NCBI GenBank assembly: GCA_964430915.1 | Contig: CAYSHT010000096.1 | Span: 1-8,489 of the forward strand | Direction: 5' to 3' | From: JAFGBH01 sp964430915 | Lineage (GTDB): Bacteria > Desulfobacterota > Syntrophia > Syntrophales > UBA2210 | Length of the DNA: 8,489 bases | Shown here: positions 1-7,371 of the stretch, piece after piece | Position numbering within the stretch: the stretch's first letter is position 1 | How the letters are laid out: each line of letters starts with the position of its first letter | Translations under genes and position numbers: made by a program | Notes under the pieces: model-generated | Seen by the model: only the letters and a program-made list of their open reading frames with translations | The model's database searches: none | Told to the model about the DNA's origin: nothing

Positions 1-3000
1 TCCTGATTTACCGACAGTTTCAGCATATTGCTAATGGCATGGTTTTCAGGATTCCCGACAACACCAACACTAAGTGCCAGTATATCCGCCTCCATCTCTA
101 CCGTCTCATTCAATATGTAATCGAAGGCAGACACCTTGACTTTCGATCCGTTACCGGTTACGTCCGGTTTTATATTCTCTTCGTAGCGGACAAATTTTAC
201 ATTGGCCTCACGGGCTTTCTTATAATAATCTTCTTTCAGCCCGTAGGTCCGTATGTCTCGGTAGAGAATGGTCACATCTGTCGTGGGATCGGCCTCTTTC
301 AGCCTCAGGGCATTTTTAATCGCTTCACTGCAGCAGTATCTACTGCAATATGGCCTTTCTTCGCAACGCGAACCGACACACTGGATCATGATGACGCTCT
401 TCGCCTTCGCTACCTTTGCGTCTTTATTGTGGATCAGTTCTTCCAGTTCACGCTGGGTCACCACACTCTCATGCTGACCGTAGAGATATTCTGTCGTCTT
501 ATTTTCATAGGCTCCAGTGGCAACAATCACCACACCATGTTCAAACTGGTTTTCCGTCCCGCCGGCTTCAACCGTTGTTGTGTAATTACCGATAAAGCCA
601 TCGAGATTCTTTATCTCCGCTCCTGTGTAGACATGGATTAGGTCATTCTTTTCAACACGATCGAGAAGACCGGCCAGATGTTGTACCGTGTCCATTCCCT
701 CCAGCGTATAGTAAAGTTTGCTGTAATTACCGCCCAATTCGGCTTCTTTCTCGACCAGGTGAGATTCAAATCCCTGATCTGCGAGCGAAAGTGCCGCCGT
801 GATACCGGCGAGTCCACCACCTATAATCAATGCGGCCTTATTTACGCTGAGCTGACCCGGTTTCAGGGGTTTCAGAAACTCAGCTTTTGCCACTGACATG
901 CGCACCAGATCTTTTGCCTTTACCGTCGCCGCCTCCGGTTCATTCATATGTACCCACGAATCCTGGTCCCTGATGTTCGCCATCTCAAAGAGATATCTGT
1001 TGAGGCCCGCCTTTTCGCAGTTTTCTTGGAATAGCCCCTCATGTGTTCTGGGTGAACAGGATGCGACCACAACCCTGGTAAGGTTCTGCTCCTTAATTAC
1101 CTCGCCCATCTTGACCGCCGTATCCTGAGAACAGGTAAAGAGATTATCCTCAGCATAGACGACATTGGGGAGGGTTTTGGCATATTCAACGACGGAGGGA
1201 ACATCCACCACACCGCCGATATTGATTCCGCAGTGACACACAAAGACACCGATCCTCGGACCCACACCCCGAAGATCCTTTTCCAGGGGAAGTTCCGCTT
1301 CAGTAATCATGCTTCCTCTCTGTGCGGCCAAAAGACCTCCCGCACAGGCGGCGGCGCTGCTTGCTTCCATGACCGTTTCGGGAATATCTTTTGGACCTCC
1401 GAAAACACCGCAGACGAATACGCCTTCACGGGAGGTCTGGACGGGATTATCCAGGGCGGTCTCACAGAAGCCATGTGATTCAAGTTTAATGCCGAGGCTC
1501 TCTGCCAAGGTCACCGCTTCCTTCGGCGGCATGAGACCCACGGAGAGAACGACCATATCAAACTCTTCATCTATCAGTGTCCCGTCTTCCTGGACATAGG
1601 TGAGGAGAAGATTCTTGGTCTGCTGCAGTTCCTTTACCGATGAGGGCATGGATCTGATATATCTGACACCGTATTCGTTCTTCGCCCTGTCGACAAATCT
1701 GTCAAAATCCTTGCCGTAGGCACGAATATCCATATAGAAAATTGTGGGTTCAAGTTCCTTGGCATGTTCCTTCCCGATAATCGCCTGTTTGGTCGCATAC
1801 ATACAGCAGACGGATGAACACCAGCTGTTCCCGCAATTCACGTCTCTTGAGCCTACACACTGGATCCATGCAATCTTTTTAGGTTTCTGGCCATCTGAAA
1901 GCCTCTGTACATGACCAAAATAGGGGCCGGAAGCGGAAAGGATTCTTTCGAACTGTATACTGGTTACCACATTATCATAAATACCGAATCCATATTCACC
2001 TCTGAGCGACGCATGAAAGAGCTCTGTTCCGGGCGCTACAATCACAGATCCAACTTGAATTGTTTCCTCTTCCGCAAACATCTCATGGTCAATTGCGCCG
2101 GCGACACAGACATCAACACACTGATAGCATTCCGAACAGACACCACAACTGAGACACCTTTTCGCTTCCCTTACGGCCTCCTCTTCAGTGTATACATCTA
2201 TTACTTCCTTAAAATGTGTTTTTCGTTCATCGGGATCGAGTTCATGCAGCTTGGGACGGCTTTCTTTCGGTACCGAACTCACGTCACCCTTGTCGGCAAT
2301 ACCTTCCTTCCAGTTACGTGCCCGCCCGAGTGCTATATCTTCGCCCCTGAGGTAGCGGTCGATCGATTTTGCCGCTTCCTTTCCTGCGTTGATTGCCTCA
2401 ACAGCCGTGGCGGGTCCGGTCACATCGTCACCACCGGCGAAAATACCCTCTGAACTGGTCGCGAAGGTTACATTGTCAACATCGAAGGTGTTCCATTTAT
2501 TGACTGAAATATCGCTCCCTTCCGGTACAAAGGAAAAATCTGCTTTCTGGCCAATTGCGGGGATAATGGCATCGACGTCCAGGGTAAATTCCGAACCCTT
2601 GATCGGAACGGGGCGTCGGCGACCACTCTCGTCCGGCTCACCCAGCTCCATCCTGATACACTCAATGCCCGTTACCTTCCCGTTGCTCCCGATTACCTTT
2701 ACCGGGGCAGCGAGGAACTCCATCTTGATCCCTTCCTGAATGGCCTCTTCAATTTCCTCCGGGGATGCGGGCATCTCGGCACGGGTCCTTCTGTAGAGAA
2801 TAAAGGCCTCTTTGGAGCCGGTTCTGAGCGCCGTTCGGACGGCATCCATGGCGACGTTACCACCACCTACGACGGCGACGCGGTTACCGAGAAAGACCTT
2901 CTCGCCCAGATTTACCCGTTTTAAAAAGTCAATACCGTGAACGACCCCTTCGAGCTCTTCGCCGGGGACATTTAATTTGCTGCTGACATGTGTTCCGACT

Positions 3001-4025
3001 CCAAGGAAAATGGCATCAAAATCTTTTTTAATATCATCAAAGGAGATATCGGTGCCCACTTTTGTATTGAGCCGTATCTCAACGCCCAGGTCTTCGATTA
3101 TCTTTATCTCTGCATTGACGATGTCTTTCGGCAGCCTGTACTCGGGAATTCCGACAGAGAGCCAGCCACCGCCAACGGGAAGCGCCTCAAAGACGGTAAC
3201 CTGATACCCCTCGACGGCAAGATAGTAGGCCGCTGTCAGCCCGGCAGGTCCACCGCCGATTACTGCCACCTTCTTATCTCTCTTTTCCTTTATCTCGGGA
3301 ACAAATTTGGTCTCATCATTGAGATCGAGGTCGGCAACGAACCGCTTGAGATACATGATCGAAACGGGCTCATCAACCTCTCCTCTTTTACAGGCGGCTT
3401 CACATGGATGGTTACAGACCCTTCCGCAGACAGCGGGAAAGGGATTTTCCTGTTTTATAAGTTTCAGGGCTTCTTTATATTTCCCCTCCCCTATAAGAGC
3501 AACATAGCCCTGAACACTGATATGGGTGGGACAGGCCGCCTTACAGGGGGCTGTTCCTATTTTCTCAATTGCAAAGGCACTTGGAATTGCCTGGGGAAAG
3601 TTTCGGTAGATGGCCTTGCGCTCATCCAGGCCTTCATTGAAGGCATTCGAAACGGTTACGGGACAGACATTTGCACAATCTCCACATCCTGTGCATTTGC
3701 TGATATCGACAAAGCGAGGAGCTTTTTTGAGCGTTACCTCAAAACGACCCGCTTCACCGTCAACCGATTTTACCGTTCTGTTCGTAAGAATTTCTACATT
3801 CGGGTGTCTTCCGACTTCGACAAGTTTCGGAGAAAGTATACAGGCTGAACAATCGTTGGTGGGAAAGGTCTTGTCGAGCTGAGCCATGACACCGCCAATG
3901 CTGATATCATTTTCGACGAGGTATACCTTCATACCCGAATTTGCAAGGTCCAGGGAAGATTGAATTCCAGCAATACCTGAACCTACAACCATTACGGCGC
4001 CTACTTTATCATTATCTTTAACCAC
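1..4025 (-). CDS. HdrA-GltD-HdrA fusion flavin/iron-sulfur oxidoreductase, 3' end outside window
   Basis: Soluble electron-transfer protein, probably an NAD(P)H-linked, flavin-based bifurcating or confurcating enzyme. The frame is open for 1341 codons with no stop. The N-terminal HdrA half has an FAD site GSGIAG (15-20), the NDCSAC pair C59/C62 and a [4Fe-4S] motif C111-x2-C114-x2-C117-x3-C121. An inserted GltD/NfnL-like module follows: C161, C165, C200, C204, C208, C212, FAD site GGGPAG (257-262), NADPH site GGGNVAMD (387-394) and GGD (531-533). Next come a Cys-rich stretch (C624, 627, 630, 633, 636, 640) and the rest of the first HdrA (C723, 731, 736, 740, 741; FAD-closing segment about 865-890). 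A second HdrA starts with VCHCG (C930, C932), also has C965, C990 and C1003, and continues with FAD site GGGLAG (1069-1074) and C1216-C1232. The GTG start is preceded by GAGGTG eight bases upstream, and an in-frame TAA lies at 4061-4059. The family and its parts are well known; substrate and direction of electron flow are inferred. Partners (HdrBC, MvhD-like or dehydrogenase subunits) could lie downstream past base 1. Confidence 0.93.
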   Translation of the reverse strand, partial: MVKDNDKVGAVMVVGSGIAGIQSSLDLANSGMKVYLVENDISIGGVMAQLDKTFPTNDCSACILSPKLVEVGRHPNVEILTNRTVKSVDGEAGRFEVTLKKAPRFVDISKCTGCGDCANVCPVTVSNAFNEGLDERKAIYRNFPQAIPSAFAIEKIGTAPCKAACPTHISVQGYVALIGEGKYKEALKLIKQENPFPAVCGRVCNHPCEAACKRGEVDEPVSIMYLKRFVADLDLNDETKFVPEIKEKRDKKVAVIGGGPAGLTAAYYLAVEGYQVTVFEALPVGGGWLSVGIPEYRLPKDIVNAEIKIIEDLGVEIRLNTKVGTDISFDDIKKDFDAIFLGVGTHVSSKLNVPGEELEGVVHGIDFLKRVNLGEKVFLGNRVAVVGGGNVAMDAVRTALRTGSKEAFILYRRTRAEMPASPEEIEEAIQEGIKMEFLAAPVKVIGSNGKVTGIECIRMELGEPDESGRRRPVPIKGSEFTLDVDAIIPAIGQKADFSFVPEGSDISVNKWNTFDVDNVTFATSSEGIFAGGDDVTGPATAVEAINAGKEAAKSIDRYLRGEDIALGRARNWKEGIADKGDVSSVPKESRPKLHELDPDERKTHFKEVIDVYTEEEAVREAKRCLSCGVCSECYQCVDVCVAGAIDHEMFAEEETIQVGSVIVAPGTELFHASLRGEYGFGIYDNVVTSIQFERILSASGPYFGHVQRLSDGQKPKKIAWIQCVGSRDVNCGNSWCSSVCCMYATKQAIIGKEHAKELEPTIFYMDIRAYGKDFDRFVDRAKNEYGVRYIRSMPSSVKELQQTKNLLLTYVQEDGTLIDEEFDMVVLSVGLMPPKEAVTLAESLGIKLESHGFCETALDNPVQTSREGVFVCGVFGGPKDIPETVMEASSAAACAGGLLAAQRGSMITEAELPLEKDLRGVGPRIGVFVCHCGINIGGVVDVPSVVEYAKTLPNVVYAEDNLFTCSQDTAVKMGEVIKEQNLTRVVVASCSPRTHEGLFQENCEKAGLNRYLFEMANIRDQDSWVHMNEPEAATVKAKDLVRMSVAKAEFLKPLKPGQLSVNKAALIIGGGLAGITAALSLADQGFESHLVEKEAELGGNYSKLYYTLEGMDTVQHLAGLLDRVEKNDLIHVYTGAEIKNLDGFIGNYTTTVEAGGTENQFEHGVVIVATGAYENKTTEYLYGQHESVVTQRELEELIHNKDAKVAKAKSVIMIQCVGSRCEERPYCSRYCCSEAIKNALRLKEADPTTDVTILYRDIRTYGLKEDYYKKAREANVKFVRYEENIKPDVTGNGSKVKVSAFDYILNETVEMEADILALSVGVVGNPENHAISNMLKLSVNQ

Positions 4026-4033
4026 CTTTATTG

Positions 4034-4039
4034 CACCTC
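4034..4039 (-). promoter_or_regulatory. Ribosome-binding site fixing the GTG start of the HdrA fusion
   Basis: GAGGTG on the minus strand lies eight bases before GTG at 4025. No ATG exists upstream before the in-frame stop at 4061-4059. The first in-frame ATG (3992-3990) falls inside the first strand of the Rossmann fold, just before GSGIAG, so it would be too late. Confidence 0.7.
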
Positions 4040-4071
4040 GTGTTTCATATATGAGAAATTATCTATAACAA

Positions 4072-4084
4072 TGACCGCCGGTCA
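4072..4084. promoter_or_regulatory. Odd palindrome, candidate repressor operator
   Basis: TGACCG-C-CGGTCA is a perfect 13-bp palindrome around one central base. It sits just downstream of the inferred start of transcription and about 45 bp before the HdrA-fusion start codon. Short GACCG/CGGTC palindromes in this position are common for TetR-type repressors. No regulator gene is present in the window, so the identity of the binder is unknown. Confidence 0.35.
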
Positions 4085-4103
4085 GTACTTTTAATCGATG
4101 GTG

Positions 4104-4132
4104 TCGGTACCAAAATTTGGCTTTCATGTCAA
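4104..4132 (-). promoter_or_regulatory. Candidate sigma-70-type promoter of the HdrA fusion
   Basis: On the minus strand a perfect TTGACA (4132-4127) is followed after 17 bases by TACCGA (4109-4104). That is a poor -10, but a TGG just before it could act as an extended -10. Transcription would start near 4097, giving a leader of about 70 nt that contains the palindrome at 4072-4084. The weak -10 fits a regulated promoter, but this is inference. Confidence 0.35.
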
Positions 4133-4210
4133 GGTAGAATTGAAAGTTTTTTGAGCCCTGATAAAGGATGTACTACAAGAAGTGCGAGATTATAATGAGT
4201 TACAATAAAG

Positions 4211-4795
4211 TTATAATGTAAGCGAATTCCCAATCACATTCCAGATGTTTTCTCTTCCCTCGCGTGTTCTGGCCGAAAATGTTACCAGCGCATCATCCGA
4301 TACTTCCAGGATCTCTCCAATTGCACGGCGCCTTATTGCCACCCTGTTTTTCGAAAGTTTATCTGACTTCGTCAGCACAAAGACCGGCCTTATACCGTAA
4401 TTATACAGCCAGCTTGTGAGCGAAAGATCGTCTTTTGTGGGATCTCTCCTGATATCGAGGATCAGTACTACCATCCGCAGATTTTTTCTCGTCTTCAGGT
4501 ACCTTTCCACCATAGGGCCCCATTTCTTCTTTATCTCAAGGGGCACCTTTGCATAACCATAACCGGGGAGATCAACAAAAAACAGATCATCGTTGACGAG
4601 AAAGAAATTGATAAGCTGGGTGCGGCCGGGCGTGTTGCTCGTCCTCGCCAGCTTCTTTCTCTGAAGAAGGGTGTTTATGAGGGAGGATTTCCCCACATTT
4701 GATCTTCCCGCAAAGGCTATCTCGGGAAGCGTCTCCTCGGGATAGTGGGACGGGTCGGTGGCGCTTTTTATGAACTCAGCGGATATAATCTTCAT
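4211..4795 (-). CDS. engB: Ribosome biogenesis GTP-binding protein EngB/YsxC (YihA)
   Basis: TRAFAC-class GTPase needed for late assembly of the 50S ribosomal subunit in the cytoplasm. All G motifs are visible in the 194-residue product: G1 GRSNVGKSS (30-38), G2 around T55 in NTPGRTQ, G3 DLPG (75-78), G4 TKSD (142-145) and G5 SAR (174-176). The length matches the family, which is usually about 195-210 residues. I chose ATG 4795 because AAGAG (4806-4802) stands six bases before it and the protein then starts MKIISAEF, as EngB proteins usually do. A longer frame opens at 4894, but its extra 33 residues look non-coding. ATG 4801 would touch the ribosome-binding site. The gene is transcribed away from the ClC gene and towards the HdrA fusion, 185 bp further on the same strand. 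No convincing terminator separates the two, so read-through is possible. Confidence 0.95.
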   Translation of the reverse strand: MKIISAEFIKSATDPSHYPEETLPEIAFAGRSNVGKSSLINTLLQRKKLARTSNTPGRTQLINFFLVNDDLFFVDLPGYGYAKVPLEIKKKWGPMVERYLKTRKNLRMVVLILDIRRDPTKDDLSLTSWLYNYGIRPVFVLTKSDKLSKNRVAIRRRAIGEILEVSDDALVTFSARTREGRENIWNVIGNSLTL

Positions 4796-4905
4796 AATCA
4801 TCTCTTGCAGAAAGAAAATTACTGATACCGCACGTCTATAACACAACCTCATTGAAGAGGGCAAAATAAGATTAGAATACCCAAAAGATATCATTAGTGC
4901 GTAAG

Positions 4906-4911
4906 TATAAT
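4906..4911 (+). promoter_or_regulatory. Perfect -10 box, candidate promoter of the ClC gene
   Basis: TATAAT is exact, but no good -35 is present 16-18 bases upstream. If it is used, the transcript starts near 4918. The long frame's first possible start (TTG 4919) would then lie at the very 5' end of the RNA, which argues for a translation start at ATG 5036 or 5060. Confidence 0.35.
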
Positions 4912-4983
4912 ATTTCTATTGCAAAAAAGGGGGTTCAAAGATAATAAAAGGAAGTTAAAAAAATCAGCTTCAAATGTGAAGCT

Positions 4984-5002
4984 CCCCACCCACAGGGCGG
5001 GG
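4984..5002. repeat. GC-rich hairpin resembling an IS200/IS605-type element end
   Basis: CCCCACCC-ACA-GGGCGGGG forms an eight-pair stem with one A-C mismatch and a three-base loop. It is followed by a smaller hairpin, GGG-TGCG-CCC, from 5008. Both sit in an otherwise AT-rich leader. The pattern AGCTCCCC...GGCGGGGTTT resembles the hairpins near tnpB ends of IS200/IS605 elements. No transposase or TnpB sequence is adjacent, so this would be a solo relic or an unrelated leader structure. Confidence 0.35.
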
Positions 5003-5035
5003 TTTGAGGGTGCGCCCCCGGTCACGAATTGTCCT

Positions 5036-6799
5036 ATGAAAAAAAATCCGCTGAGCGGCATGAATTTTCACTTCAAATTGAATGAGCACGTTGTCATGAT
5101 TGCGATGGCAATCGTTGTGGGAGTACTCGGCGGATATGGGGCGGTTGCCTTCAGATTGTTCATCCGTTTTTTCCAGTCCATTTCTTTCGGCGCCGGCGAT
5201 TCAAGCTTTCTTCAACATGTCATGGCGCTGCCCTGGTACGCAAAATTGCTCCCCCCTGCTATCGGCGGACTCATTGTGGGCCCTATACTCTATTTCTTTG
5301 CCAGAGAGGCACGGGGGCCGGGCGTCTCGGAAACAATAGAAGCCGTGGCCATGAGAGGCGGCATGATCAGGAAGAGGGTATTTCTCATCAAGATTCTCGC
5401 CTCGGCTCTCTGTATAGGGACCGGAGGGTCGGCGGGGCGCGAAGGCCCCATTGTTCAGATAGGTTCGGCAATTGGTTCTCTCTTCGGACAGTTGACCAAG
5501 GTTTCGGCGGACAGAATGAGGACCCTTGTTGGCTGCGGGGCGGCCGCGGGAATAGCGGCCACATTTAATGCACCCATCGCGGGCGTCATGTTTGCCATGG
5601 AAATAGTTATCGGTAATTATGGAATCGCCACCTTCAGCCCGATAATCGTCGCTTCCGTTATGGGGACCGTTATCTCCAGGATACATCTGGGAGATTATCC
5701 CGCCTTTCTCGTCCCCCCCTTTGCGCTGGTCAGCCCCCTTGAACTCCCCTTCTATATAATCCTGGGAGTTGTGGCCGGTCTCGCGGGGGCATTGTTCACC
5801 ACCATGCTCTACAAAACGGAAGACCTTTTCAAGCGCATACCGATTCCCGATTATACAAAGGCCGCAGTGGGAGGCCTCATGGTGGGATTCATCGGCATAT
5901 TTTTGCCCCATATTTTAGGGGTAGGATATGATGCCATCAATCTTGCACTCTGGGAGGATATTGCCTGGTATATGCTGGTCATCCTCGTATTTGTTAAAAT
6001 AGCGGCCACGTCGCTCACAATAGGATCGGGAAGTTCCGGCGGGGTATTTGCACCTTCCCTTTTCATCGGGGCCATGGCCGGTGGTTCATTCGGCTATTTC
6101 ATCCACCTTCTATTTCCCAGCATAACGGCGTCATCGGGTGCTTACGGCCTCGTCGGAATGGGGGCGGTCCTGGCGGCAACCACGCACGGACCCCTGCACG
6201 CCATACTCATTATATTTGAAATGACGGGTGATTATAAAAGCATCATTCCCCTTATGCTTTCCTGCATTATCGCCTACATTATAGCGTCTCAGATCAACAG
6301 GGAATCGATCTTCACTCTGAAACTCGTGCGGCGGGGAACGGACATAAAGGCAGGACGAGAAGTCAACATCATGAAGTCGCTTCTGGTTAAAGATGCCATG
6401 ACAAAGGCCGTGGAAACTGTCTCTGAAACCATGCACCTCAATGTTCTGCTCCAATCCACACTCGCAAGCAAGTACTCGAGCTTCCCCGTAGTCGATAGAG
6501 AGGGTCTTCTCAGCGGAATCATCACCTTTCAGGACTTCAAGTCAATCGTCATGGAAGAGGGGCTTGAGGATCTGATCATCGTAAAGGACATCTGTACATC
6601 GAAGGTAATCACCATCACGAAGGACGAAAACCTGGACAGGGCGCTTGAAAAAATCGGGTTCAGAAATATAGAACAGCTCCCCGTCGTTGATAGCGAAAAT
6701 CCACGAAAGATTGTGGGAATACTCTCGAGGAGAGACGTATTCGCCGCCTACAACAAGGAACTGATCAACCGATCGCTCATTGAGGGAGTTAAAAAGTAA
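5036..6799 (+). CDS. ClC-family chloride/anion transporter with C-terminal tandem CBS domains
   Basis: Inner-membrane anion channel or anion/proton exchanger, 587 residues from ATG 5036. The transmembrane core (about 17-420) carries the three ClC signatures: GPGVSE (94-99), GSAGREGP (131-138, with the gating glutamate E136) and GVFAP (336-340). Two CBS domains follow, at about 449-505 and 515-575; such pairs commonly bind adenine nucleotides and gate transport. The frame opens at TTG 4919, but that stretch encodes a hairpin and an un-ClC-like sequence and coincides with the likely transcription start. Neither ATG 5036 nor ATG 5060 has a clear ribosome-binding site. I prefer 5036 for its A-rich codons after ATG; 5060 would give 579 residues. 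By hand alignment to E. coli ClcA, Ser107 is Pro95, Glu203 is Ile190 and Tyr445 is Phe426. Anion preference and proton coupling therefore cannot be assumed. It stands alone, with no downstream partner gene. Confidence 0.92.
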   Translation: MKKNPLSGMNFHFKLNEHVVMIAMAIVVGVLGGYGAVAFRLFIRFFQSISFGAGDSSFLQHVMALPWYAKLLPPAIGGLIVGPILYFFAREARGPGVSETIEAVAMRGGMIRKRVFLIKILASALCIGTGGSAGREGPIVQIGSAIGSLFGQLTKVSADRMRTLVGCGAAAGIAATFNAPIAGVMFAMEIVIGNYGIATFSPIIVASVMGTVISRIHLGDYPAFLVPPFALVSPLELPFYIILGVVAGLAGALFTTMLYKTEDLFKRIPIPDYTKAAVGGLMVGFIGIFLPHILGVGYDAINLALWEDIAWYMLVILVFVKIAATSLTIGSGSSGGVFAPSLFIGAMAGGSFGYFIHLLFPSITASSGAYGLVGMGAVLAATTHGPLHAILIIFEMTGDYKSIIPLMLSCIIAYIIASQINRESIFTLKLVRRGTDIKAGREVNIMKSLLVKDAMTKAVETVSETMHLNVLLQSTLASKYSSFPVVDREGLLSGIITFQDFKSIVMEEGLEDLIIVKDICTSKVITITKDENLDRALEKIGFRNIEQLPVVDSENPRKIVGILSRRDVFAAYNKELINRSLIEGVKK

Positions 6800-7026
6800 G
6801 TCCGAACACCGCTAATTGTCTTCCCTTGACTTGAAAAAGCCTAACATATTGATGATTATAGTATTTCAGGCTACGTGGCGCAAAGAGATTCTGAGACTAC
6901 TATTCGACAGGATTTTGTAAAAAATCAGACCAGTAACTTCGCCTGCCTATACGTAACATATTCTGTTAATGCTATTTATATTAGGATGTTATGTAGTGTT
7001 TATTAGTTCATAGTTTTTCTTCCTCG

Positions 7027-7155
7027 TCAAGGATTATCTGGATTGCCCGTTGTTCGTTGCATGATCACCTCCATGGCTTTATGGTAAGCTCTTTGTACTT
7101 TAAGGTTTGATACCCGTTTGTAATCTTCGATAGGATCATAGAGTTTCTCTTTCCA
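7027..7155 (-). pseudogene. Possible 42-codon gene remnant, unrecognised
   Basis: Between two in-frame stops the minus strand encodes 42 residues beginning WKEKLYDPIEDYKRV and ending NPDNP. The charged, helix-like composition looks more protein-like than the surrounding AT-rich DNA would give by chance. There is no start codon near the left end of the peptide (the first ATG is 27 codons in) and no family that I recognise. It could be the 3' end of a decayed gene or plain coincidence. Confidence 0.15.
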
Positions 7156-7301
7156 TCATCACATCACAAAACATCTGCCGTAGAATAAAAATAAACAGGC
7201 TGGCTACTTTCTGACCATCTACGTATTATAAATGGATACTTTTTATTCGCTTTTTTCATCACAATACCGCTTGAGGTCTATCAAAATGAGTCTTAAATTA
7301 T

Positions 7302-7315
7302 TTTATAATTATAAA
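7302..7315. repeat. 14-bp AT palindrome upstream of the sigma-54 promoter
   Basis: TTTATAATTATAAA is perfectly self-complementary. It lies about 32 bp before the -24 element. AT-rich bendable sites in this position can bind IHF-like proteins in sigma-54 systems, but in such AT-rich DNA the palindrome may be chance. Confidence 0.2.
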
Positions 7316-7346
7316 TTACAACTAGCTACATAATTAATGTGGAATG

Positions 7347-7362
7347 TGGCATGCCCCTTGCT
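7347..7362 (+). promoter_or_regulatory. Sigma-54 (RpoN) -24/-12 promoter
   Basis: TGGCAT-GCCCC-TTGCT matches the TGGCAC-N5-TTGC consensus with one deviation. The diagnostic GG (7348-7349) and GC (7360-7361) are exactly ten bases apart. Transcription should begin near 7372. The promoter reads into a short leader that ends at a strong terminator (7397-7447) and then into a small membrane-protein frame at 7481. Activity would require a bacterial enhancer-binding protein encoded elsewhere. Confidence 0.65.
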
Positions 7363-7371
7363 TTAATAAAT

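Larger units (their letters stand above)
6800..7346. other. AT-rich intergenic region without a convincing gene
   Basis: No frame with a start, ribosome-binding site and recognisable product was found on either strand, and there is no clear terminator directly behind the ClC gene. Contents worth noting are a 42-codon open stretch on the minus strand (7027-7155), a copy of the 16S rRNA 3'-tail sequence GATCACCTCC (7063-7072), and a 14-bp AT palindrome (7302-7315) upstream of the sigma-54 promoter. Confidence 0.6.

Noticed and set aside
39..641. Plus-strand open frame of 200 codons
   Set aside because: It lies codon-for-codon opposite the HdrA-fusion frame and has no family features. Other plus-strand frames between 268 and 3882 (for example 1911-2453 and 2988-3848) are rejected for the same reason.
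4190..4217. ATTATAA/TTATAAT inverted repeat at the end of engB as a terminator
   Set aside because: The stem is made only of A-T pairs with a 15-base loop and overlaps the stop codon. It is too weak for an intrinsic terminator.
4919..5035. N-terminal extension of the ClC protein from TTG 4919
   Set aside because: The TTG has no ribosome-binding site and coincides with the start expected from TATAAT at 4906. The stretch encodes a GC-rich hairpin and does not look like a ClC N-terminus.
4919..5060. Fluoride (crcB) riboswitch in front of the ClC gene
   Set aside because: The conserved GGNGAUGG and AACCGCC-type elements are absent, and the protein has the GREGP signature of ordinary ClCs rather than the fluoride-exporter type.
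5201..5911. Minus-strand open frame of 236 codons
   Set aside because: It is antisense to the ClC transmembrane core, whose signatures are clear. The product is low-complexity, rich in Gly, Arg and His, and has no recognisable domain.
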